DNA of 60,768 nucleotides. Origin: an uncultured Phascolarctobacterium sp. (lineage in GTDB: Bacteria > Bacillota > Negativicutes > Acidaminococcales > Acidaminococcaceae). A model generated the notes under the pieces. It was not told the origin of the DNA and did not search any database. It saw only the letters and a program-made list of their open reading frames with translations. This document shows, piece after piece, positions 9,678 through 19,205 of this stretch (its first letter is position 1; each line of letters begins with the position of its first letter). A program made the position numbers and the translations under genes. The stretch spans positions 177,958 through 238,725 of the forward strand of contig CANREP010000001.1 in the NCBI GenBank assembly GCA_947629685.1, in the 5' to 3' direction.

Positions 9678-10970
9678 TTATAATCCAAATCTTGACATAA
9701 TCAGGTCAATATTGCGCAGCATCGGTTTCGGATCGAAGCAATGCTCGATTTCCGCATCGGTCAGATATTTTTTGATGTCAGGATCATTTTCTACATTGGT
9801 TTTGAAATCGGCGCCTTCCAGCCAGCGCGCCATAGCATTGCGCTGTACCCATTTATAAGCGTCTTCGCGCAATACTCCCTTGCTTACCAGAGCAATCAGG
9901 ATATTCTGGCTGAAAATCAGACCGCCGGTCTTATTCATATTAGCCAGCATTGCTTCAGGATAAACAAGCAGTTTATCAATAATATTAGTAAATTTCCTCA
10001 GCATATGGTCAAGAGCAATGGTAGCATCCGGCAGGATGACGCGCTCTACAGAAGAATGGGAAATATCTCTTTCATGCCACAGCGTTACATCCTCTAAAGC
10101 GGCAATAGCATAACCGCGCAGCAGCCTTGCCATGCCGGAAACCTTTTCACAGGTGATGGGGTTGCGTTTGTGCGGCATAGCGGAAGACCCTTTCTGACCG
10201 GGAGCAAAATATTCTTCCACCTCACGGATATCAGTACGCTGCAGGTTGCGCACTTCGGTAGCCATCTTGTCCAAAGAAGAACCGATAATTGCCAGGGTAG
10301 TGATAAAATCGGCATGACGGTCACGCTGGATAACCTGGGTCGCCAGTCGCGCCGGTTTCAGTCCCAGTTTCTCACATACATATTGTTCTACAAAAGGATC
10401 GATATTGGAATAGGTACCAACTGCGCCGGACAGCTTGCCTACGGCAACGAACTCTCTTGCCTGCTGCAGGCGCGCAATATTTCTTTCCGTTTCATCCATC
10501 CATAAAGCAAATTTCAGGCCGAAAGTCATCGGCTCTGCATGAATGCCGTGAGTACGTCCGATCATAATAGTATGTTTGTGCTCTGCCGCACGACGTTTCA
10601 GCACTGCATGGAATTTTTCCAGATGGCTCAGCAGGAGGTCGGCAGCCTGCACCATCATATAACATAAAGCAGTATCTTTCACGTCGCTGGAGGTCAGTCC
10701 TTTATGGATATATTTGGAAGCGTCGCCTACATACTCAGCAACATTGGTCAGAAAAGCAATAATGTCGTGATTGGTGACAGCCTCGATTTCCTTGATACGT
10801 TCAATACGGAAATCAGCCTTGGTCTGAATATCCTTTAACGCGTCGTCAGGTACGATTCCCAGCTTGTTCATAGCTTCGCAGGCCAGAATCTCAACTTTCA
10901 GCATTGTTCGGAATTCATTTTCCAAAGTCCAGATATTACCCATTTCAGGATGAGTATAACGCTCAATCAT
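9678..10970 (-). CDS. purB: Adenylosuccinate lyase
   Basis: A 430-residue member of the fumarase/aspartase superfamily. It splits adenylosuccinate to AMP and also SAICAR to AICAR. The superfamily signature GSSAMPHKRNP is present near residue 263, and HTIMIGRTHGIHAEP supplies the catalytic histidine region. The start ATG at 10970 is preceded by a run of six G that can act as the ribosome site. A plausible promoter (TTGCAT, 18 bp, TATACT) lies just upstream on the minus strand. It is the first gene of a purB-purA operon. Confidence 0.97.
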   Translation of the reverse strand: MIERYTHPEMGNIWTLENEFRTMLKVEILACEAMNKLGIVPDDALKDIQTKADFRIERIKEIEAVTNHDIIAFLTNVAEYVGDASKYIHKGLTSSDVKDTALCYMMVQAADLLLSHLEKFHAVLKRRAAEHKHTIMIGRTHGIHAEPMTFGLKFALWMDETERNIARLQQAREFVAVGKLSGAVGTYSNIDPFVEQYVCEKLGLKPARLATQVIQRDRHADFITTLAIIGSSLDKMATEVRNLQRTDIREVEEYFAPGQKGSSAMPHKRNPITCEKVSGMARLLRGYAIAALEDVTLWHERDISHSSVERVILPDATIALDHMLRKFTNIIDKLLVYPEAMLANMNKTGGLIFSQNILIALVSKGVLREDAYKWVQRNAMARWLEGADFKTNVENDPDIKKYLTDAEIEHCFDPKPMLRNIDLIMSRFGL

Positions 10971-11198
10971 TCTTATAAGCCCCCCATAGTATACTTATAT
11001 TTTCTAAAATCATGCAAATGGCAAAAATTATCCTTCTTTATCATATCATTTTATCTAATTTATAGCAATAGTTATGAATATTTTTTGCTTTCTGCTTTAA
11101 TAATGTTCGGATTTATTGTCGGCTGACGGCAATAAATAACTTTATGCTGCCGCCTGAGCAGGCGATTCCATGATATACATTTTCATCATTACATACAA

Positions 11199-11229
11199 AA
11201 TCGGCCTGCATCTTTCATACAGGCCGATT
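11199..11229 (-). terminator. Intrinsic terminator downstream of dnaB
   Basis: AATCGGCCTG (11199-11208) pairs perfectly with 11220-11229 around an 11-base loop; on the minus strand TTTTGT follows. It lies four bases after the dnaB stop. The rest of the gap (10971-11198) is AT-rich, with the purB promoter and small hairpins but no gene that I can support. Confidence 0.7.
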
Positions 11230-11232
11230 CTT

Positions 11233-12600
11233 TTATTCCTGCCTCTTGGCAAAACCGACAAATTTAGTAAACTGCTTGTGGAAGAACAGATTGACGGTAT
11301 CTACAGGTCCGTTACGGTGCTTGGCGATAATCAGCTCCGTAATATTTTTATTTTCCGTTTCGGGATTATAATAATCCTCACGATACAGGAAGGCTACGAT
11401 ATCGGCATCCTGCTCCAGGGAACCTGACTCACGCAGGTCGCTGAGCATAGGCAGCTTCACCTGACGTGCTTCCACGCCGCGGCTCAGCTGCGATAACGCG
11501 ATAACCGGCACATCCAGCTCGCGGGCCAACGCCTTCAAAGAACGTGAAATCTCCGAAACTTCCTGCTGCCTGTCGCCGCTGACATTGCGCCTGCCGCTGC
11601 CCTGCATTAACTGCAGGTAATCGACCACGATCAAATCAAGGCCATGCTCAGCCTTAAGCCTCCTGGCGCGGCTGCGCATCTCCATCGCCGTGATACCCGG
11701 CGTATCGTCAATAAAGATCTTGGCCTTGCTCATACTGTCGCAGGCTCCCCACAGCGAATCCCAGTCCTTATCCGCCATCTCGCCGATACGTAGGCGCTGG
11801 GAATCAATATTAGCTTCGGCGCAGAGCATACGGTTTACCAGCTGCTCCTTGCTCATTTCCAGGCTGAAAAACGCTACAGAACGGGGACTGCCGCCAATTT
11901 TTTTATGAGCGCGCAAAGCCACGTTCTGCACTACGTTCAATGCAAAAGCCGTTTTACCCATGGACGGACGCGCCGCTAAAATGATGAAATCAGACGGATG
12001 CAGACCAGAAGTCAGTTTATCCAGATCCACAAAACCGGTAGGCAGCCCCGTAAGGCCGCCTTTATTATTCAGCAGTTTTTCAATACCTTGGACAGATTCC
12101 ATGAGTACATCGCTGATAGGCGTAAAATCAGATTTCTTCTTGCGGTTGGAAATCTCTAAAATCCTGCTTTCCGCTTTGTCGATAAGCACATTGACTTCTT
12201 CATCCGCATCATAGCCCATAGCGGCAATTTCCGTAGAAACGCGCACCAGCTGTCGCAGGACGGACTTTTCTGCCACGATGTCCGCATGATATTTGACGTT
12301 GGCTGCCGTAGGTACGGCATTAGCCAAAGCGGTAACGTAAGCTATGCCGCCCACGTCCTCCAGCTTATTGTCGCGTTTTAGCGCGTCGGTAACAGTAATC
12401 AGATCGACAGCTTCATTCTTGCCGTACAGCTCAGTCATTACATTAAAGATGACCCTGTGAGCCTCGCGGTAAAAATCGTCTCCGTTCAAAACTTCCGTTA
12501 CCCTGGCAATAGCCTCCTTATCAATAAGCATGGCGCATAAGACGGCCTGCTCCGCTTCGATATTCTGCGGCGGTACTCTCGGTGATTTTTCTTCCATCAT
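11233..12600 (-). CDS. dnaB: Replicative DNA helicase
   Basis: A 455-residue hexameric helicase that unwinds DNA ahead of the replication fork. The N-terminal primase-interacting domain starts PPQNIEAEQAVLCAMLID. The RecA-like C-terminal domain has Walker A ARPSMGKTAFAL near residue 210, Walker B DLIVVDYLQLM and LRESGSLEQDADIVAF. No intein is present. The ATG lies one base after the rplI stop and has no strong ribosome site of its own, so it is probably translationally coupled to rplI. The order gdpP-rplI-dnaB is conserved across Firmicutes. Confidence 0.98.
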   Translation of the reverse strand: MMEEKSPRVPPQNIEAEQAVLCAMLIDKEAIARVTEVLNGDDFYREAHRVIFNVMTELYGKNEAVDLITVTDALKRDNKLEDVGGIAYVTALANAVPTAANVKYHADIVAEKSVLRQLVRVSTEIAAMGYDADEEVNVLIDKAESRILEISNRKKKSDFTPISDVLMESVQGIEKLLNNKGGLTGLPTGFVDLDKLTSGLHPSDFIILAARPSMGKTAFALNVVQNVALRAHKKIGGSPRSVAFFSLEMSKEQLVNRMLCAEANIDSQRLRIGEMADKDWDSLWGACDSMSKAKIFIDDTPGITAMEMRSRARRLKAEHGLDLIVVDYLQLMQGSGRRNVSGDRQQEVSEISRSLKALARELDVPVIALSQLSRGVEARQVKLPMLSDLRESGSLEQDADIVAFLYREDYYNPETENKNITELIIAKHRNGPVDTVNLFFHKQFTKFVGFAKRQE

Positions 12601-12601
12601 C

Positions 12602-13048
12602 TTACTCAGCTTCTACCAATACTTTAAACTCGGCAGTTACATCGGTGTGCAATTTAGCCACGGCGGTATATTCGCCCAGTCCCTTTACGGCTGTCTTCAA
12701 TTCCACCTTGCGGCGGTCGATCTGGATGCCTGTCTGTTTAATCAGCGCTTCTGCCACGTCCTTGGAAGTAACGGAGCCAAACATCTTGCCGTTATCGCCC
12801 AGACGCACTTTAAGGTGCACTACTACTTTCTGCACCTGAGCGCCCAATACCACCGCTTCATCTTTCTGCTGGGCTGCGCGGTGAGCGGCGGTAGCCTTAT
12901 CCTGCTTAGCCTGGTTTACGTTAGCAGCGTTAGCTTCTTTAGCAAGTTTACGCGGCAGCAGGTAATTGCGTCCGTAACCTTCAGCAGTCTCTACAATATC
13001 GCCTTTTTTGCCTAAACTTTTAATATCCTGCAACAATATCACTTTCAT
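12602..13048 (-). CDS. rplI: 50S ribosomal protein L9
   Basis: A 148-residue ribosomal protein of the large subunit. The signature VILLQDIKSLGKKGDIVETAEGYGRNYLLP-type N terminus is readable at residues 3-32 and a basic linker helix leads to the C-terminal domain. Its 5' end overlaps the end of gdpP by 29 bp, and dnaB follows with a one-base gap, so the three are one transcription unit. Confidence 0.98.
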   Translation of the reverse strand: MKVILLQDIKSLGKKGDIVETAEGYGRNYLLPRKLAKEANAANVNQAKQDKATAAHRAAQQKDEAVVLGAQVQKVVVHLKVRLGDNGKMFGSVTSKDVAEALIKQTGIQIDRRKVELKTAVKGLGEYTAVAKLHTDVTAEFKVLVEAE

Positions 13049-15110
13049 TATTATCTCGCTCCTCTAACTGTTTTTTTGCTAATGCGATAATCTGCGGCTC
13101 GACATCTGCAGCGCGCTTATTATCGATCTGTACGCCGGCCACAGTCTGATGACCGCCGCCGCCCAGTTCTTCCATAATTACCTGTACATTGACGCTGCCG
13201 TCGCTGCGGGCGCTGATACCCACAGAGCCGTCGGTATATTCCACGATGGCAATACCGACATAGACGCCGTTAATGGTAATCAAAGTATCGGCAGTCTGCG
13301 CCGCCAGGATGGAAGCCCTGATTTCTTTTTTGGCATTTTTATATATCGAAACCGCTATCCCGGCCGCGGGTATCTTGGCTTCAGCCAAAAGCCTTGCCCG
13401 CAGCTGCAGCGACTCCATATCGTCCTTAAACAGCATCCGCACCATATCGGTGTTGGCGCCGCTGCGCCGCAGCAACGCCGCTGCTTCAAAAGTACGGGCA
13501 CCGGTCTGCACGGCAAAATGCTTGGTATCCAGCACTATACCGGCATACATTACCGTGGCTTCGCCGGGAGTTATCTCCAGACGGTCATCAAAATATCCCA
13601 CCAGTTCCGTTACCAGTTCGCTGGTCGAAGACGAGGACGGCTCCAGATACAGCAGCACCGTATCGCTGATAAGGTCCTCCGCCCTGCGGTGGTGGTCGAT
13701 GATGATCTTAGTAGGAACACTTTCCAGTACCTTCTTGCTGGCTGTAATCATCTCGCGGTGATGATCTACCAATATCAGCAGGCTCTTCGGCGTGATATAT
13801 TTCAGCGCCTCTTCTTCGCCGATGATGATATCCATGTAGCGGCTGTCATTTTCAGTAAGGTTGACGTCGTCACGGCTTAATACCTCTGCAATCTTCTCGA
13901 AAGTATCGCTCTTGCCGCTGATGACAATATAAGTCTCCTTAGGCAGGGAAAGGGCCAGCTTAGCCATCCCCACAGCTCCGCCCAAAGCGTCGTAGTCTTC
14001 CATGACATGACCCATGACAAATACTTTATCAGCTGCCTGCATCTGCTCGTGAATAGTCTGCGCCACGATACGTGCCCGCACCCTGGTATTTTTGGCCGTA
14101 ACCGCACTGGTACCGCCAAAGAACTGCATATTCTTGTTCTGCGCCACTACCGCCTGGTCGCCGCCGCGGCCCAGCGCCAGATACAGCGCTTTATTGGCGT
14201 TCTGCATCAGGTCTTCCAGCGTCAGCCCGTCGCAGGCAATACCGATACTTATAGTCGGCGGAATCTTATTGCCGGCACGTACTTCGCGCACCTTGTCCAG
14301 GATGGCAAACTTTCCGTCCATCAGATCCAGCACCGCCGACTGGGAAAACCCTATCAGGCTGAGCTCCTTATTCATACGGCAGATAAAGCCGTGCTGCTCG
14401 GCCACCCATTTAGTCAGCAGTTCGTTGATTTCGCCGTTCAGGTTGGCGATATTGGTTTCCGTCAAGCCCCTGGTAACATCCTCATAATTGTCAAAACGCG
14501 TATAAGCCAGGCACAGTCTGTCGTTGACATATTTCTGCCTGAGCAGCTCAAACTCCGTCACATCCTCCAGGTAGATCATCAGGCCGCTGATATTGCTTTC
14601 CTCACCTTTTTTCGACGCTTTTTCCTGCGTCTGTACCCGATAGTATTTCATCAGGTAATAACGCCCGTCCATCTGGATGCTTTTTTCTCCGTCTTTCACG
14701 CTGAGCAGCTCAAAAGCGTTTTCCTGCAGCGGCAGTATATCTTCCAGTTTCTTGCCTTCCAGGTTCTTCTTCCCAATCCATTCCTGGAACAAGTCGTTGG
14801 ACCACTGCAGTTTTCCTTCGCGGGAAAATACCGCCATACCGATGTCCAGTTTGCGGATAGCAAAATGATTGGTACGTTCGATATTGCGGATGATATTATC
14901 CAGATAACTGCTGAAATATATTTCCTTATAGATGCGGTTCCGCTGACTGAAATAGTAAGTGACGCCTACAATCAGCAGCGCGACCGGAATAAAATACGAC
15001 TCGAAATAACAGGCAGCCAACGCCAATATCACGATGACCAACAGATAGAAATTCGTATCCACCCGGGAATTCATATTGTGGTTAAAAATATTGAACAAAA
15101 TGTTCACCAC
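13020..15110 (-). CDS. gdpP: Cyclic-di-AMP phosphodiesterase (GdpP, DHH family)
   Basis: A membrane protein of about 696 residues that hydrolyses c-di-AMP to pApA. Two transmembrane helices lie at roughly residues 20-55, then a PAS-like domain (about 65-160), a degenerate GGDEF domain (about 175-300) without an intact GG(D/E)EF, and the DHH-DHHA1 catalytic part. The metal motifs are visible: VMGHVMEDYDALGGA, VDHH, IIIDHHRRAED and the DHHA1 GGGGHQTVAG near the C terminus. The start is uncertain: GTG at 15110 or 15107, or TTG at 15098, which has the best ribosome site (GGTGGTGA). It is cotranscribed with yybS upstream (five-base gap) and rplI downstream, the usual Firmicute order. Confidence 0.95.
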   Translation of the reverse strand: MVNILFNIFNHNMNSRVDTNFYLLVIVILALAACYFESYFIPVALLIVGVTYYFSQRNRIYKEIYFSSYLDNIIRNIERTNHFAIRKLDIGMAVFSREGKLQWSNDLFQEWIGKKNLEGKKLEDILPLQENAFELLSVKDGEKSIQMDGRYYLMKYYRVQTQEKASKKGEESNISGLMIYLEDVTEFELLRQKYVNDRLCLAYTRFDNYEDVTRGLTETNIANLNGEINELLTKWVAEQHGFICRMNKELSLIGFSQSAVLDLMDGKFAILDKVREVRAGNKIPPTISIGIACDGLTLEDLMQNANKALYLALGRGGDQAVVAQNKNMQFFGGTSAVTAKNTRVRARIVAQTIHEQMQAADKVFVMGHVMEDYDALGGAVGMAKLALSLPKETYIVISGKSDTFEKIAEVLSRDDVNLTENDSRYMDIIIGEEEALKYITPKSLLILVDHHREMITASKKVLESVPTKIIIDHHRRAEDLISDTVLLYLEPSSSSTSELVTELVGYFDDRLEITPGEATVMYAGIVLDTKHFAVQTGARTFEAAALLRRSGANTDMVRMLFKDDMESLQLRARLLAEAKIPAAGIAVSIYKNAKKEIRASILAAQTADTLITINGVYVGIAIVEYTDGSVGISARSDGSVNVQVIMEELGGGGHQTVAGVQIDNKRAADVEPQIIALAKKQLEERDNNESDIVAGY

Positions 15111-15115
15111 CGTTC

Positions 15116-16075
15116 TTATCTAAGACGACGCGGTCTTATCTTTCTGAAATCAAATACTATATCAAAGGCTCCTACATAAACCATGATCTGGGAGAAAACC
15201 GGCACCAGGAATAACAACATGGTCCCGATATTAGCCCACCACATGGGTTTATTCCTGCTTTTGACAAACCAGTACAAAAGCGCGATGCCCTGCAGCACCA
15301 GCACAAAGCTGCAGACAGTCTGCACATTTACAGACAGCGTGTACAGCCAGCTTTCCCGGTCATTCTGGTAGAAATAGGTCACGGCAAAAAGCGACAGGGC
15401 GTAAGGCCACAATACCCAGCCGGGCACCTGCAGGTTAGTAAAGGGCGGAAAATCCGCGAAAGACTCGCCCAGCTTGGTCAGGATCTTCTTAGCCGCCATA
15501 TAGTTGATAAAAGCCAGTACCGGCGCACTGATCAGGAAAGCTCCCGGCATGATGATTCGCATCATTTTCAGCATTTCGCTGTAACCGTCCACCACCTGCT
15601 TTATCTCCGCCTCGGACATACCGCTGGAACGATAATAGGATTCCAGCTCGCTAAGGCTTTGAGCAAATGAGGAAAACATCATTTCTACCGGGTTGATGCC
15701 AAGCAGCCAGAAACTGAGCGCGATATTGATAACCAGGGCTGCTACCGCACCCACGCTGCTGTACAGCATCAGTTTCAGCGGCTCCATATGCCTGCGCATA
15801 CATTCGCCGATTACCAGTCCCAACAGTCCGAAGATGGCCAGCAGGAAGAACGCCTGCAGCGGGCTGATGATGATACCGATAATGATACCCGCCACCATCA
15901 GGCTCATCAGGCTCCATTTAAAGCCGTTGCGCATACCGCAGATGATGATGGGCAGCGGCCAGACAAAATTTACAAAAGCACCGAGCACAGGTATATACAT
16001 GCTCACCAGCGCCATCACAATAGCCACGGCAGCCAGGATACCGGCTTCGACCATGGCAGAAGTTTTATGCTTCAC
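15116..16075 (-). CDS. yybS: YybS family membrane protein (DUF2232)
   Basis: A 319-residue polytopic membrane protein with about eight predicted helices, starting KTSAMVEAGILAAVAIVMAL. The family has no proven function; it resembles S components of ECF transporters in its N-terminal half and is nearly always beside gdpP and rplI, as here. I chose the GTG at 16075 because AAGGAGG lies six bases upstream; an ATG at 16096 would put that ribosome site inside the coding region. It is the first gene of the yybS-gdpP-rplI-dnaB transcript. Confidence 0.85.
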   Translation of the reverse strand: MKHKTSAMVEAGILAAVAIVMALVSMYIPVLGAFVNFVWPLPIIICGMRNGFKWSLMSLMVAGIIIGIIISPLQAFFLLAIFGLLGLVIGECMRRHMEPLKLMLYSSVGAVAALVINIALSFWLLGINPVEMMFSSFAQSLSELESYYRSSGMSEAEIKQVVDGYSEMLKMMRIIMPGAFLISAPVLAFINYMAAKKILTKLGESFADFPPFTNLQVPGWVLWPYALSLFAVTYFYQNDRESWLYTLSVNVQTVCSFVLVLQGIALLYWFVKSRNKPMWWANIGTMLLFLVPVFSQIMVYVGAFDIVFDFRKIRPRRLR

Positions 16076-16160
16076 AAAAATCCTCCTTAAAAACATTATA
16101 ATAAGCCCAGTATAATTATTTGTATATTATATTATTTTACAACGAAACCCTTTAAAAAGC

Positions 16161-16190
16161 AAAGAAGACTTGCAGTTGCAAGTCTTCTTT
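16161..16190 (-). terminator. Intrinsic terminator (bidirectional-looking)
   Basis: A 14-bp perfect stem, 16161-16174 against 16177-16190, with U-rich sequence on both sides. It lies 22 bases past the stop of the minus-strand gene at 16212 and upstream of yybS, so it separates the two transcripts. Confidence 0.88.
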
Positions 16191-16211
16191 TTCACTTTAA
16201 ATTTATACTTT

Positions 16212-17345
16212 TCAGCTGTTTAAACTAATATTCAGCAGCAATCCTGCAGGCGTCGGCACAACACGCTGCAGCTGTACATACTCCAGCAGCGGTCTGTGCA
16301 TCAGCGTCATCTTGGCAAACCTGCTGCTTTGCAGCGCCTTATAAAAATCTATCTTCAGCCTGCGCTGGGCATAAACCGTATCCACCTTATCGCCGGGCAT
16401 ATCTATGCTGGCAAATAAAAAGTCCACTAAGGACAGGATAACCTTGCTGCCCAGTATATCCAGCGCCAGCTCCGCAAATCTGTTGTCAGCAACGGTAAAG
16501 TCCCGCAGCTCCAGCTCTGCTGCTGCACGTCTGCTGCTGATTGCACAGCTGATAACGGCGAACACGGCGCCGATAACGCCATATTCAGGGTGACGAACAG
16601 AAATACGGAAACATTCCGGCTCCTGATAGGCAACTTCCAGTACCTCCCAGCCGTCTTGCGCCAACGCCTTATTCAGATAAGCCGTCAGCTCGCCGTAAGG
16701 CACGGCCAGCTCGCCTTGCCTGAGCTGCTGCCACCGCTGCGCCGTAAGCCAGATATCCGTCTTCGCAGCAAAAGGACGGACAAAGCGTTCATTGAGATTA
16801 TGCAGTCCGTCGCTCAAAGCTTTTTCAGCAGCATCTGCGCCTGCCATTACTTTCTGCAGCAGTTTTTCCGGCTGCAGCTCAAAACGCCTGCTCTCATCTC
16901 CCAACGGTTCATCCTTACAATGCATTTGCTGAAAATCGTCCAGATGCTCCATGCCTTCCCGGCGCGCCTGCTCATAAAGCTCACGGAAAGAAGCTATATC
17001 TTCCGGCCGGCCGGCCTTGAGCCAGGCATTAGCTACACGTCCCACAGCATAGGTCACAGAGATTCCGACAGGTATCTGTACGGGAGCAAAAGGAATGAGC
17101 GTGGTGAGCGTCTGCCCGACAAAGGTAGCTCCCAGCGACCCTAAAAGCCCCATGACGGCGCTTTCGTCCAGCTTAACGCCGCGCAGTTCTCCCAGTCTGA
17201 TAATCATATATACTTCATTGGCCATCAAAGCCATCGTACCTACCAGCGGCGCTACGACAATCACGCCGGCACGGGCTGCGCCCCAGCGGCAGATTTTTTC
17301 GGCCTCCCATTCCAGATCAAATTCAGGAATTTTATCAACAGTCAT
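16212..17345 (-). CDS. Membrane-associated protein with DUF697-like N-terminal domain
   Basis: A 377-residue protein that I recognise only in part. Residues 20-125 look like the DUF697 membrane domain that follows GTPase domains in other proteins: hydrophobic stretches AGVIVVAPLVGTMALMANEV and VMGLLGSLGATFVGQTL, then a FAPVQIPVGISVTYAVGR hairpin. No GTPase motifs precede it. Residues 130-200 are charged and helical, and the C-terminal 170 residues contain a further hydrophobic segment (GVIGAVFAVISCAISS) and a basic tail. The ATG is preceded by GAGGTGA. It is monocistronic. Function unknown; probably at the inner membrane. Confidence 0.6.
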   Translation of the reverse strand: MTVDKIPEFDLEWEAEKICRWGAARAGVIVVAPLVGTMALMANEVYMIIRLGELRGVKLDESAVMGLLGSLGATFVGQTLTTLIPFAPVQIPVGISVTYAVGRVANAWLKAGRPEDIASFRELYEQARREGMEHLDDFQQMHCKDEPLGDESRRFELQPEKLLQKVMAGADAAEKALSDGLHNLNERFVRPFAAKTDIWLTAQRWQQLRQGELAVPYGELTAYLNKALAQDGWEVLEVAYQEPECFRISVRHPEYGVIGAVFAVISCAISSRRAAAELELRDFTVADNRFAELALDILGSKVILSLVDFLFASIDMPGDKVDTVYAQRRLKIDFYKALQSSRFAKMTLMHRPLLEYVQLQRVVPTPAGLLLNISLNS

Positions 17346-17486
17346 TTATTTCACCTCGTTTGCGCTTATTTGCTGCATGTATTCGTTTTATCCTAAAGTT
17401 AATCCTGCCGCAAATTTTATTTTTGCAAATATTTTGCAAATCAGCCACATATGATACAATAAAAAGATATAAAGGATGGATAAACA

Positions 17487-18446
17487 ATGACAGAATCTGC
17501 TATCTGCGGCCGCTTCGCACCTACACCCAGCGGGCGCATCCATTTAGGCAATATCTTCTGCAGCCTGCTGGCCTGGCTGCAGGCCAAATCTGCCGGAGGA
17601 CGCATCGTCCTGCGCATAGAAGACCTGGACAGCGTGCGTTGTCCGCGGCGTAACGCCGACCTGCTGGCGCACGACTTGGAATGGCTGGGGCTGTACTGGG
17701 ACGAGGGCGCTTACTGCGGCGCCGGCGGTGAAACTTTCTTTCAAAGCGCGCGTTCCGATATCTACGCGGAATATTTCCATAAACTGGAAGAACAGCAGCT
17801 GGTCTATCCCTGCTTCTGCAGCCGCGCCGAGCTCCATGCCGCCGAAGCTCCCCATTTAAGCGACGGGCGCGTCATCTACAACGGCGCCTGCCGCAGCCTG
17901 ACGCCGCAGCAGCGGCAGGAAAAAGCTCTGCAGCGCGCCCCTGCCTATCGGTTGCGCGTTCCCGACCGCAGCATCAGCTTTCAGGACGGGCATTATGGTC
18001 TCTGCAGCTATAATCTGGCCTCTGACAGCGGCGATTTTATTATCCGCCGCAGCGACGGTATCTACGCCTACCAGCTGGCCGTGACCGTCGATGATGCCCT
18101 GATGGGCGTAACCCAGGTGGTACGCGGCTGCGACCTTCTCAGCTCTACGCCGGTGCAGCTCTATCTGTACCAGCTGCTGGGCTTCACGCCGCCTGCTTTC
18201 TTCCATGTCCCTTTGCTGACAGCCCCCGACGGACGCCGTCTGGCCAAACGCGACAAAGACCTGGACCTCGACGTACTGCGTAAAGCATACGACAGTCCCG
18301 AACCCATTATCGGTTATCTGGCCTTTTTAGCGAGACAACTGCCCAAGCCTGAACCGCTTGCTGCCGCAGAACTGCTCAAAATCTTTGACGCGGACAAAAT
18401 TCCCCTTGCCAATATCGCTGTGCCTGCACAGCTGCCCAAATTATAA
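17487..18446 (+). CDS. gluQ: Glutamyl-Q tRNA(Asp) synthetase
   Basis: A 319-residue truncated glutamyl-tRNA synthetase paralogue that attaches glutamate to queuosine at position 34 of tRNA(Asp). The HIGH-type motif is APTPSGRIHLGN at residues 10-21, followed by RIEDLDSVR. Cysteines in YPCFCSRAEL and the following segment match the zinc site of YadB. The KMSKS-equivalent is RLAKRDKDLDLD. It lacks the C-terminal anticodon-binding domain, and its length fits GluQ rather than GltX. It starts a short plus-strand unit with the small membrane protein at 18465. A weak promoter-like pair (TTGCAA 17434, TACAAT 17455) lies upstream. Confidence 0.93.
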   Translation: MTESAICGRFAPTPSGRIHLGNIFCSLLAWLQAKSAGGRIVLRIEDLDSVRCPRRNADLLAHDLEWLGLYWDEGAYCGAGGETFFQSARSDIYAEYFHKLEEQQLVYPCFCSRAELHAAEAPHLSDGRVIYNGACRSLTPQQRQEKALQRAPAYRLRVPDRSISFQDGHYGLCSYNLASDSGDFIIRRSDGIYAYQLAVTVDDALMGVTQVVRGCDLLSSTPVQLYLYQLLGFTPPAFFHVPLLTAPDGRRLAKRDKDLDLDVLRKAYDSPEPIIGYLAFLARQLPKPEPLAAAELLKIFDADKIPLANIAVPAQLPKL

Positions 18447-18464
18447 ACTCCCGGAGGTATCTTT

Positions 18465-18662
18465 ATGAAAATGAGTATGTTAAAAATAGTTATCGGCGTA
18501 ATCATCGCCGGTTTTGCCGCCGAATACTTTCTCGGCAACCGCTGGATCGGCTTCTTCGGCGCCGGCATCCCTCTTTCCGGCCTGTACATTTACCAGGAAT
18601 ACAAGCAGCAGGAAGCCGAAGCGGAAAAGAAACGCAATAAACACAAAAACAAATACAGATAA
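18465..18662 (+). CDS. Small membrane protein of unknown function
   Basis: A 65-residue protein with two closely spaced hydrophobic segments (residues 6-22 and 27-43) and a highly charged Lys/Glu-rich tail ending KKRNKHKNKYR. GGAGGT lies seven bases before the ATG. It lies 18 bases after gluQ and ends at a terminator, so it is the second gene of that unit. I do not recognise a family; the strong ribosome site and the tight context make it likely real. Confidence 0.6.
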   Translation: MKMSMLKIVIGVIIAGFAAEYFLGNRWIGFFGAGIPLSGLYIYQEYKQQEAEAEKKRNKHKNKYR

Positions 18663-18691
18663 AAAAACCGGACTATAAAGTCCGGTTTTTT
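18662..18691. terminator. Bidirectional intrinsic terminator
   Basis: AAAAAACCGGACT (18662-18674) pairs perfectly with 18679-18691. It separates the convergent gluQ unit and the minus-strand gene ending at 18700, and has U tracts in both directions. Confidence 0.92.
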
Positions 18692-18699
18692 CTATATTG

Positions 18700-19131
18700 C
18701 TAAATTTTTACATCAATAGAAGCGGCCACGCCCACTCCTTGCACCCTGTTGACATCGGTAACGGATACTTTGTCTATAGGTACCAGTACCGTAGCGCGGA
18801 AATTATTGAAAAAGGAAGCTTCTATCTGCAGCGCAGCCTGACACTTATCAACCTGCTCTTTAGGGCCAGATACCTGGGCGGCACCGGCGCGGCTGCCGTC
18901 ACCAACCGTAATGATGGGCACTACCTTGGTAGAATATTCGTCTTTAACGCCGTATTTGGCCGTCAGAGCATTGATAGCATCATTCAGCGGCTCGGCGAAC
19001 TGATCTACCAAAAGACCGACTGCGCCGCCTTTGACTACCGTACCCAGGATTCCGGCTTTTACCGGGGCAGCGCTGCTGCCTAAAATAAAACCGCAAACCA
19101 GCGCAGCTGCAATCCATTTCTTATTCTGCAT
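18700..19131 (-). CDS. Exported protein of unknown function
   Basis: A 143-residue protein with a clear signal peptide: basic MQNKKW, hydrophobic core, and a probable cleavage after SSAAPVKA near residue 26. The mature part begins GILGTVVKGGAVGLLVDQFAEPLNDAI, which resembles an amphipathic or lipid-facing segment, then a mixed alpha/beta region with PIITVGDGSRAGAAQVSG. No catalytic motif is visible. It is monocistronic with a terminator directly after it. I do not recognise the family; it may be a periplasmic protein restricted to Negativicutes. Confidence 0.65.
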   Translation of the reverse strand: MQNKKWIAAALVCGFILGSSAAPVKAGILGTVVKGGAVGLLVDQFAEPLNDAINALTAKYGVKDEYSTKVVPIITVGDGSRAGAAQVSGPKEQVDKCQAALQIEASFFNNFRATVLVPIDKVSVTDVNRVQGVGVAASIDVKI

Positions 19132-19205
19132 GGTTTATCACTCCCTGTCCTTATATTATTTAGCAGTTAAATAATATAATTCGCTGTCAGTGCGGAAAAA
19201 CCTTT